Counted from the stretch's first letter, positions 8,253-17,925 are shown. The stretch: 64,000 nucleotides of DNA from Thiohalocapsa sp. PB-PSB1 (GCA_016745215.1 CP050890.1:4030001-4094000); one strand, 5' to 3'. Notes: generated by a model from the sequence alone, not told the origin. Program-made: numbers and translations.

Positions 8253-8630
8253 GGTCTGTTACGCCTGTTCGTTTCTCAATTGGTTGTATTTCTCTGTAAA
8301 AGTCTTTTTTTGCAGCGTATCCTGGATGCCGAAAATCGTGAAGATGAATCTATTTTTCAAACTATAGAACTGCTGAATCAGTATAGTATTTAAGTTGGCG
8401 AATCAAGTTGGGTCTTCATCGCCCGATACGGCCAACGAGTGTATCTGCCCGTTGGATCGTTTTCGCATTCGTCTCAACGGACTGCCGGCAACGATTAACC
8501 GGCAGCATAAACCAGACTAAGTCGCCCTCGCGGGAATTGCCACAGTGTCTGAGCAGGGATGATCCAGTGTCTGAGCAGGGATGATCCAGTGTCTGAGCGG
8601 GGATGATTTAACAGCAAGCGGGAAACCAGT
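8253..8630. other. Intergenic region with divergent promoters
   Basis: Separates divergent queC and the membrane protein gene. The only structure seen is the 22-bp tandem repeat at 8544-8609 plus AT-rich DNA around 8290-8400 that could hold the queC promoter. Confidence 0.4.
8544..8609. repeat. 22-bp tandem repeat, three units
   Basis: AGTGTCTGAGCAGGGATGAT plus CC is repeated three times head to tail. The first two units are identical and the third differs at three positions. It ends 21 bases before the next gene, so it lies in that gene's leader. Confidence 0.85.
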
Positions 8631-9524
8631 ATGACCAGACCCAGATTGATTAATTTCGCTGTCATTATCCGCGTGCTGACGATGTCCATCGTTTGGTTGG
8701 TTCTACTTTCCTGGTTTCTCAATGCCTACCGCTCTGGCTGCGGAACCGCATTGCTTGTGTTTGCGGTGATCAGCCTCTTTCTGCTGATGGCAGGCTTCGA
8801 GGCTGCTTTTCTGCGCCGCCGGGCGCTATACAACGAATTCGTCAGCGACGACGATCATGTATTTGATTTGTTCCATAATCTAATCCTGACTGGTCTCAGG
8901 GAGTTGATCTTTGGTCTGATCCTCGCGATGTTTCTGCTGATCGGCGTCTTGGTGTTCGAACCGCGGCAATGGTCGCTGTTGTTCGCGGATTTGTTGGTCA
9001 TGACCTTGCTGATCCCACGATTCGCACTGTCTATGAGCAATCGGGTACGCGAACCTTACCGCTTTGCGATGGCACGGCAGTCTGCGATGTGGCTCAGCAT
9101 CCTGCTGCTGTGGAGCGAGGCATTGATGGTGTTGACCCTATCGCCGCGCGAGCACTACATAGGCATGCGCTGGCAGGAGGTGGTCACCTATGGTGTTGCG
9201 CAGCCGGATTTGTCTTGCCCAATCGTGGCGCAGTTGGCGAACATTTTCGTTGTTGGCCAGGCATTGGCCATGTGGGCGGTGCAGAACGCCACACGGGTCA
9301 TGAATGATCCGACCCAGGCGATTATGGTCTGGGTCGGCTTTTTCATCTTATTCAGCTTCACGTTCATGGTGGCACGCGCCTTCAGCCAAGCGTTGATCGG
9401 CGTTATGGGACGCCCCTGGGAGCTGTGGAGCAGCCCGACCAAAAACGCTGCGTATGACGCAGCGGCCACGCCATCGACAAAGCGCACCAAAAGAACCAGA
9501 AGAAACTGGAATCAACCGGTGTAG
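8631..9524 (+). CDS. Multi-pass membrane protein, unknown
   Basis: 297 residues with about six hydrophobic helices: near residues 8-30, 40-58, 88-112, 115-132, 150-170 and 235-262. The C-terminal tail is basic and soluble (STKRTKRTRRNWNQPV). No catalytic motif is recognisable. Its 3' end overlaps the convergent AbgT gene by 13 bases. Function unknown. Confidence 0.7.
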   Translation: MTRPRLINFAVIIRVLTMSIVWLVLLSWFLNAYRSGCGTALLVFAVISLFLLMAGFEAAFLRRRALYNEFVSDDDHVFDLFHNLILTGLRELIFGLILAMFLLIGVLVFEPRQWSLLFADLLVMTLLIPRFALSMSNRVREPYRFAMARQSAMWLSILLLWSEALMVLTLSPREHYIGMRWQEVVTYGVAQPDLSCPIVAQLANIFVVGQALAMWAVQNATRVMNDPTQAIMVWVGFFILFSFTFMVARAFSQALIGVMGRPWELWSSPTKNAAYDAAATPSTKRTKRTRRNWNQPV

Positions 9525-11053
9525 ACCAGTGGGCCGGCGGGACCGAGCGGCCATCCCAGCATGACCCACAGACCTAACAACAGGGACCAGACCGGCGCGA
9601 AGACCAGAGTATAGGGAAGCATCAGAGCCAGCAGTGTACCGAGACCGGCGTCTGGACGATAGCGACGCACAAAGGCAAGAATGATGACCAGGTATGGGTT
9701 GAATGGCGTGATGCCGTTAGTTACCGAATCGCCGACACGATAGGCGGCCTGGGTCAGCTCCGGACTGATGCCGACCTGCATGAACATGGGCACGAACACG
9801 GGAGCGAAGAAGGCATATTTGGCGGAAGCCGATCCCATGATCAGATTGCCGGCCATCACCAACGCGATGAAGGCAAGCACCAAGGTCGTGCTTGGCAGCT
9901 GCATCTGCACCAACCAATCGCCGCCGGCGATCGCGAGCATTGCGCCGAGCCCGGAATGGTCGAAGCAGGCAATGAACTGGGCGGCGAAGAAGGCGAGCAC
10001 GATGTACGGTCCCATGGTTTTCATGGTTTCTGACATCATCTCCACCGCATCGCGATCGCTGCGGATGGTGCCGGCGCCGATGCCATAGGCAAGTCCGATG
10101 CCGAGGAACAAGATCAGCAGCAGCGGCACCAACACTTCCATCCAGCGTGGAAAATGAGCGCCCTGCCCTGCCAATGGCGCACCTGGAAGCAACACCGCGG
10201 CCAGCAACAGGCATGACAGTATTAGAAACATCAGTGCGGCGCGGCGCAAACCACGATCCTCGCTTGCACGCTGAGCAGTCTGTTCCGGGGCGACCTCAGC
10301 TACTCCTTGGTGGCCGAGCCTTGGCTCGACGATATGGGTGGTGACCAAGGTGCCCAACAACGTCAGCAGCAGCGTGGAGGCGATCATGAACCACCAGTTG
10401 GCAGTAATCGCGACCCGATAGTCCGGGTCCAGCAGCACCGCCGCGCTGGTGGATAGACCGGCCAACAAGGGATCCAGGCCGGTGATGAAGAGATTGGCGG
10501 AGAAACCGCAGGTGACTCCTGAGGTGACCGCGGCAATGCCGGCGAGCGGTGAGCGCCCCGCGGCCAGGAAGAGCGCTCCCGCCAGGGGCGGCAGCACCAC
10601 ATAACCAGCATCCAGCGTCAGCGACGAGAGCACGCCAACCAGCACCGTTGCCGGAACCAGCAGCGCGCGAGGCGCCATTGCCAGCACGCGCCGCAACAGC
10701 ACGGGCAGCAAACCAGAGCGTTCACTGACGCCAATGCCGAGCAATCCCACTAGAACCAGACCGAGCGGCGGAAAGTTGACGAAGTTCTGCACCAGATTGG
10801 ACAGCAACCACCAAATGCCTGCGCTGTCCAGGAGACTGACGGCGCGAATGGTCTCGACCTCCATGGAGCTGTCACGCTGCACCTGCCAATCCAGCCAAAC
10901 GGCCAGCTGCGATAACAGCATCAGCACCAGGGTACCGAGCAGAAATAACGTCGCAGGGTCCGGCAACCGATTGCCGGCACGCTCGATTCGATCAAGCCAA
11001 CCAGAGGCTGAATAGACATCCAACTGAGACAAACTCACCTCCTCGAGGCCCAT
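9512..11053 (-). CDS. AbgT-family transporter
   Basis: About 510 residues with many membrane segments. The family signature AGNRLPDPATLFLLGTLVL is near the N-terminus and PFNPYLVIILAFVRRYRPDA near the C-terminus. AbgT/MtrF proteins export sulfonamides or import p-aminobenzoyl-glutamate with ion coupling. Which applies here is unknown. The longest frame would start at 11107, inside the inverted-repeat element at 11086-11198, so the ATG at 11053 is preferred. A TTG at 11032 preceded by GAGGAGGT is another good candidate and would fit family N-termini better. Confidence 0.88.
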   Translation of the reverse strand: MGLEEVSLSQLDVYSASGWLDRIERAGNRLPDPATLFLLGTLVLMLLSQLAVWLDWQVQRDSSMEVETIRAVSLLDSAGIWWLLSNLVQNFVNFPPLGLVLVGLLGIGVSERSGLLPVLLRRVLAMAPRALLVPATVLVGVLSSLTLDAGYVVLPPLAGALFLAAGRSPLAGIAAVTSGVTCGFSANLFITGLDPLLAGLSTSAAVLLDPDYRVAITANWWFMIASTLLLTLLGTLVTTHIVEPRLGHQGVAEVAPEQTAQRASEDRGLRRAALMFLILSCLLLAAVLLPGAPLAGQGAHFPRWMEVLVPLLLILFLGIGLAYGIGAGTIRSDRDAVEMMSETMKTMGPYIVLAFFAAQFIACFDHSGLGAMLAIAGGDWLVQMQLPSTTLVLAFIALVMAGNLIMGSASAKYAFFAPVFVPMFMQVGISPELTQAAYRVGDSVTNGITPFNPYLVIILAFVRRYRPDAGLGTLLALMLPYTLVFAPVWSLLLGLWVMLGWPLGPAGPLVYTG

Positions 11054-11085
11054 TCCGCGGGGTGTTAGAAAATACCCTATGCTAA

Positions 11086-11198
11086 GGCGATTTCTGGAGA
11101 GAAACACAACATCTGGCTTGTCTTCTCGTCCTGCCTCGAGGTCGCCAAGGCGAACCAGAATCCGGCGCCTGTTGGTCGGTTTCTCTCCGGCAATCGCC
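11086..11198. mobile_element. MITE-like element, family 2, copy A (113 bp)
   Basis: Ends GGCGATTTCTGGAGAGAAA and GGTTTCTCTCCGGCAATCGCC form an imperfect terminal inverted repeat. It is bounded by TAA on both sides (11083-11085 and 11199-11201), a 3-bp target duplication. It is an internally deleted relative of the copies at 35228 and 37053. Confidence 0.75.
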
Positions 11199-11289
11199 TA
11201 AGTCAATTGCAATCCATCCTATACCCCATCCGGCTCGAGGGCCAAGCCAAACATTGCCAACGGTGATCCGAACCTGGTAGAAGAGTAGC

Positions 11290-12474
11290 ATGCACAAGAC
11301 AACTCCCGAACCCGGTGATCAGCTCCAGCACATCGTCAATGGTTTTCTTGTTGGTGCCGCAGCTGCGCGGATCGAACCCCTCGGCGCCGGGTTGATCAAC
11401 GCCACCTATCGGGTCGACAGCAGGCGCGGCAGTTTCGTTCTGCAACGCATCAACGGCAGAGTATTCCCGGCGCCAGAGCGTATCATGGCCAACCTGTCAC
11501 GCTTACAAGCACTAGCCGTCGCGCACCCCGAGCTCGGCGTCAGATTGCCGGGGCTGGTGATGGCGACAGATGGTCGTCCGTTTGTACGCGACAGCGACAA
11601 CCATTGCTGGCGTATGATGGAATATATCCATCCCAGCCGCACCCTGCATCAATTGCAAAACCAGCGCCAGGCAGCGGAGATCGGCCGGGTTCTGGGCTGC
11701 TTCCATCGACTGGGCGCTGAGTTGAATCTGGACGAGCTCTACACCACCCTGCCAGGCTTCCATCATACGCCAACCTATCTGGCCGCTCTGGAAACAGCGC
11801 TAGTGGAAGGCCCACAAGTATCCAGCGCTTACAGCAGCGCCGCAGTGAATGTGGCCGATTCTTGGCCGCGACTGATCGACGAAACGCTAGCATTCATTGC
11901 CGATCGGCGCCCGCTGGTGGATGTGCTCGAAGAGGCACTCGGGCAAGGCCAAACGAGGATGCGCGTGATCCACGGCGATCCAAAAATCGACAATCTGTTG
12001 TTCGCCCGGGACAGCGACCGGGCATTGTGCCTGATTGACCTGGATACGGTGCAGCCCGGTCTGATCCAACATGATATCGGCGATTGCCTGCGCTCCTGCT
12101 GCAATCGTGTGGGCGAGGCTGCCGGCGGCAGGACCCAGGTGCGCTTCGATCTTGCGCTCGGCGAAGCGATCCTTGCCGCCTACGCTGAACAAATGCGGCA
12201 CTTGCTCAATGCCACGGAGGTGGCATCGATCTGCTCTGCTGTTCAGGTGATACCGTTCGAGCTCGGTCTGCGCTTTCTTACCGACCACCTCCAGGGCGAT
12301 CGCTATTTCCGAGTTGCCATGCATGGTGATAATCTGCGCAAGGCGGTTGGTCAATTCGCGCTGGTCGCGGATATCGAACGCAAGGCGGAGGCGATCCAGG
12401 CAATCGTCCGGCGCAATTTCGGCGCCAGCGAAGCGCCCGATCAGCAATCCGGCCAAAAACCTGACTGGAGTTAG
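11290..12474 (+). CDS. APH-fold kinase (N-acetylhexosamine kinase-like)
   Basis: 394 residues with the aminoglycoside phosphotransferase fold. Brenner's catalytic motif is VIHGDPKIDNLLF, followed by the metal-binding LCLIDLDTVQPG. The N-terminal lobe has the glycine-rich ATP region LGAGLINATYRV and the lysine-strand region SFVLQRIN. The family includes N-acetylhexosamine 1-kinases and homoserine/choline kinases. The LIDLDTV context resembles the hexosamine kinase branch from memory. The substrate is not certain. The gene stands alone on the plus strand. Confidence 0.8.
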   Translation: MHKTTPEPGDQLQHIVNGFLVGAAAARIEPLGAGLINATYRVDSRRGSFVLQRINGRVFPAPERIMANLSRLQALAVAHPELGVRLPGLVMATDGRPFVRDSDNHCWRMMEYIHPSRTLHQLQNQRQAAEIGRVLGCFHRLGAELNLDELYTTLPGFHHTPTYLAALETALVEGPQVSSAYSSAAVNVADSWPRLIDETLAFIADRRPLVDVLEEALGQGQTRMRVIHGDPKIDNLLFARDSDRALCLIDLDTVQPGLIQHDIGDCLRSCCNRVGEAAGGRTQVRFDLALGEAILAAYAEQMRHLLNATEVASICSAVQVIPFELGLRFLTDHLQGDRYFRVAMHGDNLRKAVGQFALVADIERKAEAIQAIVRRNFGASEAPDQQSGQKPDWS

Positions 12475-12810
12475 GCAACCCGGCCTCCCCACAGGCTATC
12501 AGCATGCCCTAAGTAGCGGTTCATGAATAACCTATATAACGCTATCCAGACATCGGCGGGGAGTGCAATCGGGGTCGGGGTCGCTATCGGAATCGGAGTT
12601 GGTCAGTTCGATACCGACGCCGATACCGATACCGACGCCGATAGCGGTACCGAATGAGTCGGCAGGCGACACCCAAGCCAAAAACCTGTTTAGCTTGTTT
12701 CTGCACCACCACTAAACTCAGCGTCAAGAGCTCGATCGCTCGATCGCGCAAATCCCCTTGACCCGGCGGGCGGCAAGCGAGCAAGATCAAAACGAGGACA
12801 GAATGACAGA
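12475..12810. other. Intergenic with hexanucleotide-like repeats
   Basis: 12560-12655 is made of diverged GATACC/GACGCC and ATCGGA units on both strands, giving potential for several overlapping hairpins. No gene seen. Confidence 0.4.
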
Positions 12811-14109
12811 ATGACAGACCCGCTTGACCAAGCATGCCAGCCAGATGCAAACACCAGCGACTCTGACAAAGCTCGGATAGGTTCCGAGCGCATCCATGCC
12901 AACGCCCTGGTGAGCATGCGCTTCGAGCTGCGTTGGCGCAGTGCGCATGCCAGCCATTATGATTGTACCGCTGCCGGTCAATTGAATTTAGCGCGCGACC
13001 CGTTCCCTCCGGAGCTGGAAATGGCGGTGATGGACAAGCCGGTTGGATATTGCGCCAGTCATCGATTCAACCCCGGCGAACTGCTCCGTCCCTATCGGCA
13101 AGACCGATTGCTGGAGCTGCGGCCGGAGCAGTTCGACAGCGGCTCGCGCGCTTCGATACAGCCGCGCACGGGTCGCTTCTATCCCCAGAGTCTAGTTCCC
13201 GAACTCAATGACTTATGCGACAGGCAACCGACACCGTTTCGGGTTACCTGCGCCGACGCAACGCAGCTGCAGGTCGACCTGAACCATCCGCTGGCGGATC
13301 AACCCGTGGAATTGTCGTTGTGCATTGACTGGATCGGCAGCAAAACGGATAAGCGCGGTGGTTGCTGTACCGAAATCGCGGATCTGGTTACTGCCGACGG
13401 CCCCGGCATGCAGGGGCGGTGGCGAGGGATACCGACAGATTTTTTCTCCGACCTTCCGTTTCTGCGTGCCGACTCGCGCCCGGATAACCTCTTCTACGCT
13501 CAGCCGCGTCTGGTCGACCATATCGATCGCACCGCCATCGGCGAAATCTCCGCGCTCTATGGCAGGTTGCTTCCAGCGGGCGCCCGTGTTCTCGATTTGA
13601 TGTCCAGTTGGCACTCGCATCTGCCATCCACGCTGGCACTGGCCTCGGTCACCGGCTTGGGTATGAATCGCGAGGAATTGGATGCCAACCCGATGCTTGA
13701 CGAACGCGTCGTCCAGGATCTGAATCAGGATTCGACATTGCCATTTGACGACGCCGTCTTCGACGCCGTTATCTGCACCGTATCGGTGGAATACCTGACC
13801 GATCCAGTCGGGGTATTTCGTCAGCTCGCACGGGTGCTGATTCCCGGGGGACTGTTGATCATGACCTTCTCGAATCGCTGGTTTCCGCCCAAGGTGATCC
13901 GGATTTGGGAGGCTATCCATGAGTACGAGCGGCCCGGACTGGTGCTGGAGTACTTTATCGCATCCGGCCAGTTCGTCGACCTCACTAGTTGGAGCCTGCG
14001 TGGACTGCCGCGGCCGGCGGACGACATCTATGCAGGCCGCCTGGCGTTTTCGGACCCGGTCTATGCCGTATGGGGCCGGCGCGCGGCGACTGCTGGAGAT
14101 GCAGCATAA
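12811..14109 (+). CDS. SlyD-like FKBP domain fused to SAM methyltransferase
   Basis: 432 residues. Residues ~36-175 look like a SlyD-type FKBP prolyl isomerase domain: RFNPGELLRPY, then LQVDLNHPLADQPVELSLCI, matching the VDGNHPLAG strand typical of SlyD. Residues ~245-400 are a class I methyltransferase: motif I is VLDLMSSWHSHLP without the usual glycines, followed by FDAVICTVSVEYLTDP and LARVLIPGGLLIMTFSNRWF. It starts a run of plus-strand genes with the glycosyltransferase (34-bp gap) and folK. A fused foldase could present a peptide or stabilise the enzyme. The substrate is unknown. Confidence 0.75.
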   Translation: MTDPLDQACQPDANTSDSDKARIGSERIHANALVSMRFELRWRSAHASHYDCTAAGQLNLARDPFPPELEMAVMDKPVGYCASHRFNPGELLRPYRQDRLLELRPEQFDSGSRASIQPRTGRFYPQSLVPELNDLCDRQPTPFRVTCADATQLQVDLNHPLADQPVELSLCIDWIGSKTDKRGGCCTEIADLVTADGPGMQGRWRGIPTDFFSDLPFLRADSRPDNLFYAQPRLVDHIDRTAIGEISALYGRLLPAGARVLDLMSSWHSHLPSTLALASVTGLGMNREELDANPMLDERVVQDLNQDSTLPFDDAVFDAVICTVSVEYLTDPVGVFRQLARVLIPGGLLIMTFSNRWFPPKVIRIWEAIHEYERPGLVLEYFIASGQFVDLTSWSLRGLPRPADDIYAGRLAFSDPVYAVWGRRAATAGDAA

Positions 14110-14143
14110 ATAACGTCAATCCGATATTGAGGTTTACGACCCC

Positions 14144-15445
14144 ATGCATACCCGCAAAAAGAATGGCCCGAAACGCATCGGGTTTGTGTCGACCCGAATC
14201 AGCGGTACCGATGGCGTCAGCCTCGAGATCGAGAAATGGGCTTCCATTTTGGAATCGATGGGCCACACTTGCTTTTATATTGCCGGCGTTTGCGATGATC
14301 GACCCGCCGAGCGTAGCTATCTGATTCCCGAGGCACATTTCCACCACGCAGAAATCCAGGCCATCAATGACGAGGCATTTGCCGAGCGCCTGCGTTCCAC
14401 CAGTCTTAGCGATCGGGTGCGGAATCTGACCCAGCGCATTGGCAAGCAACTGCGCACCGCCATCGCCGAATTCGACCTGGATTTGCTGATTGCCGAGAAT
14501 TGCCTGACCATCCCGATGAATATCCCCTTGGGGCTGGCGCTGGTGGAAACCATTATGGAAACCTCGGTGGCTTGCATCGCCCATCACCACGACTTTGTCT
14601 GGGAGCGCGACCGCTTTTTAATGAACTGCATCGACGATTATCTGGTCACCGCCTTTCCGCCGCGGCTGGCACAGATCGACCATGTGGTCATCAATACCCA
14701 GGCAGCGCAGGAATTCAGCCGGCGCACCGGCCTGCCCTGCACCGTCATCCCCAACGTCATGGACTTCGACCAGCCGCCGGCCGACGGCGAACCGCACGGC
14801 CTGCGCCGCGCACTCGGGTTACAGGACGACGATGTCATGATACTGCAGCCCACGCGCATCGTTCAGCGCAAGGGCATCGAAACCTCCGTCGAACTGGTAC
14901 GCAGACTCGGCAACCCGCGCGCCAAGCTGGTCATCAGCCACAGCTCCGGTGACGAGGGACAGGTGTATGCCGAGCGCATCATCGACTATGCACGCCTGCT
15001 GGAGGTGGAGCTGATCCTCGCCGGCGACCTGATCGATGCTGGTGCCACGGTTAGCGGGAACGCGCCGTTCAGCATTTGGGACGCCTACAACGAGGCCGAC
15101 CTAATTACCTACCCGAGCACCTACGAGGGTTTTGGTAATGCCTTTTTGGAAGCGGTCTACCATTGCAAACCCGTGCTCTGTAATCGATACTCGATTTTCC
15201 GTACCGATATCGAACCGCTCGGTTTCAACACCATTGAGATCGATGGCTTTGTCACCGATGCGACCATCGACGAGGTACGTCGGGTGCTGACCGACGAACT
15301 CTATCGTCACGATATGGTGACTCAGAACTATCAGATTGGCCTGCACTATTTCAGCTATCGCCGGGTGGCGGTGGAGATGAATCGGCTGCTCTCGGCGCCG
15401 AACCTGATCAGCCACGGACTCGATCCGGAGCGAGTCTTCAGCTGA
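14144..15445 (+). CDS. GT4-family glycosyltransferase
   Basis: 433 residues with a GT-B fold. The N-terminal acceptor half starts RIGFVSTRISGTDGVSLEIE and contains AHHHDFVWERDRF. The C-terminal half has the donor site with TRIVQRKGIETSVELVRRLG and the nucleotide-sugar motif YPSTYEGFGNAFLEAVYH, which contains the E-x7-E pair. It should transfer a sugar from an activated donor in the cytoplasm. It sits between a methyltransferase fusion and folK, which does not reveal the acceptor. Confidence 0.87.
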   Translation: MHTRKKNGPKRIGFVSTRISGTDGVSLEIEKWASILESMGHTCFYIAGVCDDRPAERSYLIPEAHFHHAEIQAINDEAFAERLRSTSLSDRVRNLTQRIGKQLRTAIAEFDLDLLIAENCLTIPMNIPLGLALVETIMETSVACIAHHHDFVWERDRFLMNCIDDYLVTAFPPRLAQIDHVVINTQAAQEFSRRTGLPCTVIPNVMDFDQPPADGEPHGLRRALGLQDDDVMILQPTRIVQRKGIETSVELVRRLGNPRAKLVISHSSGDEGQVYAERIIDYARLLEVELILAGDLIDAGATVSGNAPFSIWDAYNEADLITYPSTYEGFGNAFLEAVYHCKPVLCNRYSIFRTDIEPLGFNTIEIDGFVTDATIDEVRRVLTDELYRHDMVTQNYQIGLHYFSYRRVAVEMNRLLSAPNLISHGLDPERVFS

Positions 15446-15470
15446 GCTGTCCGCGCCTCCTTAACTTACG

Positions 15471-16055
15471 ATGACCAAGGCTCGACGACAACAGAACACA
15501 GCCGGACAGGAGGCAGCGGCGCTCCGGCAGCCGGGCTCGGCATCCCGGCTCCAAGGCGAGCAACGACAGGCCAGGGCCTACATCGGGATCGGCTCGAATA
15601 TCCAGCCGCAAGAACATATCCGACAATGTCTGGCCCTGCTTGCCAAACTTCCGCACAGCCAGCCGAGCGGCGAATCGCCCTGGTATCTGACCCGCCCCTG
15701 GGGTATCGAGCAGCAGCCGAACTTTATCAATCTGGTGGTCGGACTGAACACCGGTTTGTCCGCACCAGCCCTGCTGTGCGCTACCCAGGCCATTGAGCAA
15801 CGATTACAACGGGTACGCGACATCAAAAACGGCCCGCGCACCATCGACTTGGACATCCTGCTGTTCGACGATGCGGTGATCGAAACACCGAATCTGATCA
15901 TCCCCCATCCTGCTTTGCTGCAGCGCGACTTCATGCTGTTGCCGCTGCTGGACATTGCCCCAAAACAACTTCACCCGCTCGAGGGCCGGAGGTTGTGCGA
16001 TCTGAGCGACCGCATTCAGTATCACCAGATCATAGAGCAACTTCCCCAGCCTTGA
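15471..16055 (+). CDS. folK: 2-amino-4-hydroxy-6-hydroxymethyldihydropteridine pyrophosphokinase
   Basis: 194 residues. FolK transfers pyrophosphate from ATP to hydroxymethyl-dihydropterin in folate synthesis. Signatures are AYIGIGSNIQPQEHI, then QPNFINLVVGLNT and GPRTIDLDILLFDD with the metal-binding DLD, and PHPALLQRDFMLLPL. The first ~35 residues are a basic, glutamine-rich extension absent from typical FolK, so a later start is possible, but no internal ATG lies before the conserved strand. Confidence 0.93.
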   Translation: MTKARRQQNTAGQEAAALRQPGSASRLQGEQRQARAYIGIGSNIQPQEHIRQCLALLAKLPHSQPSGESPWYLTRPWGIEQQPNFINLVVGLNTGLSAPALLCATQAIEQRLQRVRDIKNGPRTIDLDILLFDDAVIETPNLIIPHPALLQRDFMLLPLLDIAPKQLHPLEGRRLCDLSDRIQYHQIIEQLPQP

Positions 16056-16260
16056 CTCTGTCACCTGAGTTGTCCGATGCTCGCACCTTGTCATCTGGGA
16101 AAACCGCCCGCGCGGACATGCGGCCGACAAATCGGCATCAAGTTGCAAAATCAATGGAAATGCGCGGATTATTTCTGAATTGTTTTTTAACCTGAGTTTT
16201 TAACCTAAGCAAAAGTCAGGCAACGGACTACCCGCTTGCTTGCACCCGGGAGCGATTATC

Positions 16261-17121
16261 ATGCGGCGCATCAATATCAGCCACCTCACCGAGTATGTGT
16301 TCCCAGTCAGCGTGTCTCTGCTGCCTCACCGGCTGTTGTTGAGGCCGCGGGAGAATCACAACGTACGCATCGAATCGTCGCTGCTGGACATCAGCCCGGC
16401 GCACGTTCTGCAATGGAAGCGTGACGTGCTCGACAACTCGGTGACGCTGGTGACCTTCAGCGAACCATCCGACCAATTGCGCATCGCCAGCAATGTCGTG
16501 ATTGAGCATTACGAAGAGAATCCGTTCGACTTTCTGGTCGATGAGTATGCGGTGATGCATCCATTCGACTATGCAGAGGCGGAGCGGGTCGAACTGGCGC
16601 CATTTCAACAGTCCGTCTACATTCCAGACCGCCCTGCGGTCCAGCAATGGTTGGATCGTCTGGGGTTGCGACAGCCGATGCAGACCTTTACCTTGCTGGA
16701 TCGCATGAACCGCGAGATTGCAGGCAATTTTTCGTATCAAATACGCGAGGAACCAGGCGTGCAATCACCGGCGCTGACGTTGTCTAGTCGCAGCGGCTCA
16801 TGCCGCGATTTTGCTGCCCTATTCATCGAGGCCTGCCGCTCTCTCGGTCTCGCCAGTCGTTTTGTCAGTGGCTACCTGTTTGCCCCGGCGACCGAGCTGG
16901 GCAATGCCGCCACGCATGCCTGGGCCGAGGCCTATCTGCCCGGCGCTGGCTGGAAAGGCTTCGATTCGACCAGTGGCGAGGTCACTGGCAACAAGCATAT
17001 TGCGGTGGCCGTGGCTCGCCACCCAGAGGCCGTGCCGCCGGTGGCCGGCAGCTTCATGGCAGCAGCCGACCAGCAGCCGGTGCTCAATGTCGCGGTTCAG
17101 GTCAACGCGATGGAGGCTTGA
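16261..17121 (+). CDS. Transglutaminase-like cysteine protease
   Basis: 286 residues from an ATG at 16261 with GGGAG 9 bases upstream. The N-terminal beta domain (SHLTEYVFPVSVSLLPHRLL) is typical of bacterial transglutaminase-like proteins. The catalytic triad is Cys in SRSGSCRDFAALFIEACRSL, His in ATHAWAEAYLPG and Asp in GWKGFDSTSG. There is no signal peptide. Members often stand beside circularly permuted ATP-grasp ligases, but none is adjacent here. Its 3' end overlaps the convergent small Rnf-locus gene by 20 bases. Confidence 0.85.
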   Translation: MRRINISHLTEYVFPVSVSLLPHRLLLRPRENHNVRIESSLLDISPAHVLQWKRDVLDNSVTLVTFSEPSDQLRIASNVVIEHYEENPFDFLVDEYAVMHPFDYAEAERVELAPFQQSVYIPDRPAVQQWLDRLGLRQPMQTFTLLDRMNREIAGNFSYQIREEPGVQSPALTLSSRSGSCRDFAALFIEACRSLGLASRFVSGYLFAPATELGNAATHAWAEAYLPGAGWKGFDSTSGEVTGNKHIAVAVARHPEAVPPVAGSFMAAADQQPVLNVAVQVNAMEA

Positions 17122-17320
17122 TTGCAATTTGGCCGCGGGCGCGGGCCGCAGACCCTGGCTGGCCGGACTTGCGCTGCTGGCAGTTTCCGCTGCAACCGGC
17201 AGCATCTTCAATTCCCCGCGCTCCTGGATCGGCTCGCTTGAGCCACCGCTGAAATAACACCCAGCCAGCGCAGAGCAATGCAAGCGCTGCAATAGCCAGG
17301 GCATGGTGCAGTAGGTACAT
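17102..17320 (-). CDS. Small membrane protein at end of rnf operon
   Basis: About 72 residues from ATG 17320, or 82 from a TTG at 17350 that overlaps the rnfA stop. One N-terminal transmembrane helix (LLHHALAIAALALLCAGWVL) is followed by a soluble tail with a cysteine pair in AAGCSGNC. A single helix plus a cysteine motif recalls NqrM-like maturation factors that help assemble the iron site between NqrD/E or RnfA/E. That analogy is inference. Its position as last gene after rnfA supports a role in Rnf assembly. Confidence 0.55.
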   Translation of the reverse strand: MYLLHHALAIAALALLCAGWVLFQRWLKRADPGARGIEDAAGCSGNCQQRKSGQPGSAARARGQIAIKPPSR

Positions 17321-17346
17321 GGTGGTGCGGGTGATTTGGGTGCGGC

Positions 17347-17925
17347 TCAAGCGGCGCTGAACAGACCGGCGAAGCCCATGAAAGCCATGGATAGGATGCC
17401 GGCGATGATCAGGTTCATCGCGGTGCCGCGGATCAAACGCGGGATCGGGGCCAATTCCGATTCTTCACGCAGACCGGCCATCAGCACCAGTGCTAGGGTG
17501 AAGCCGAGTCCGGCGCCAAGCGCGTAGATCATGCCCTCGATCAGCCCATAACCCTTGTTGGTGGAGAAAATGGCCAGGCCGAGGATGGCACAGTTGGTGG
17601 TGATCAGGGGCAAAAAGATGCCGAGTGCTCGAAACAGGTTTGGGCTGAGCTTTTTGATCACCATTTCGATGAATTGAACGGTGCTGGCGATGACGACGAT
17701 AAAGCTGATCAGGCGCAGATAGGGGGCGTGGATCAGCACATAGGTATTGAGTATCCAGGCGCAGAGTGCGGTGATCAGCATCACGAAGATGGTCGCCAGC
17801 CCGAGCCGAAATGAGGTCTCCAGGCGCCCGGAGACACCGAGGAACGGGCACAGCCCAAGAAAGTAGGCGAGCACGAAGTTATTGATCAGCAGTGCGCTGA
17901 TGAAGATCCAGACCAGTTCATTCAT
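17347..17925 (-). CDS. rnfA: Rnf electron transport complex subunit A
   Basis: 192 residues with six membrane helices. RnfA and RnfE are inverted-topology homologues that hold an Fe-S centre between them and pass electrons across the membrane. The family hallmark FLGLCPFLGVSG carries the conserved cysteine in the first half, and ITTNCAILGLAIF the second. Length is normal. It lies 25 bases after rnfE. Confidence 0.95.
   Translation of the reverse strand: MNELVWIFISALLINNFVLAYFLGLCPFLGVSGRLETSFRLGLATIFVMLITALCAWILNTYVLIHAPYLRLISFIVVIASTVQFIEMVIKKLSPNLFRALGIFLPLITTNCAILGLAIFSTNKGYGLIEGMIYALGAGLGFTLALVLMAGLREESELAPIPRLIRGTAMNLIIAGILSMAFMGFAGLFSAA

Noticed and set aside
9054..9524. Frames overlapping the end of the membrane protein gene on the minus strand
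   Set aside because: They are shadows. Only the last 13 bases are truly shared with the AbgT gene.
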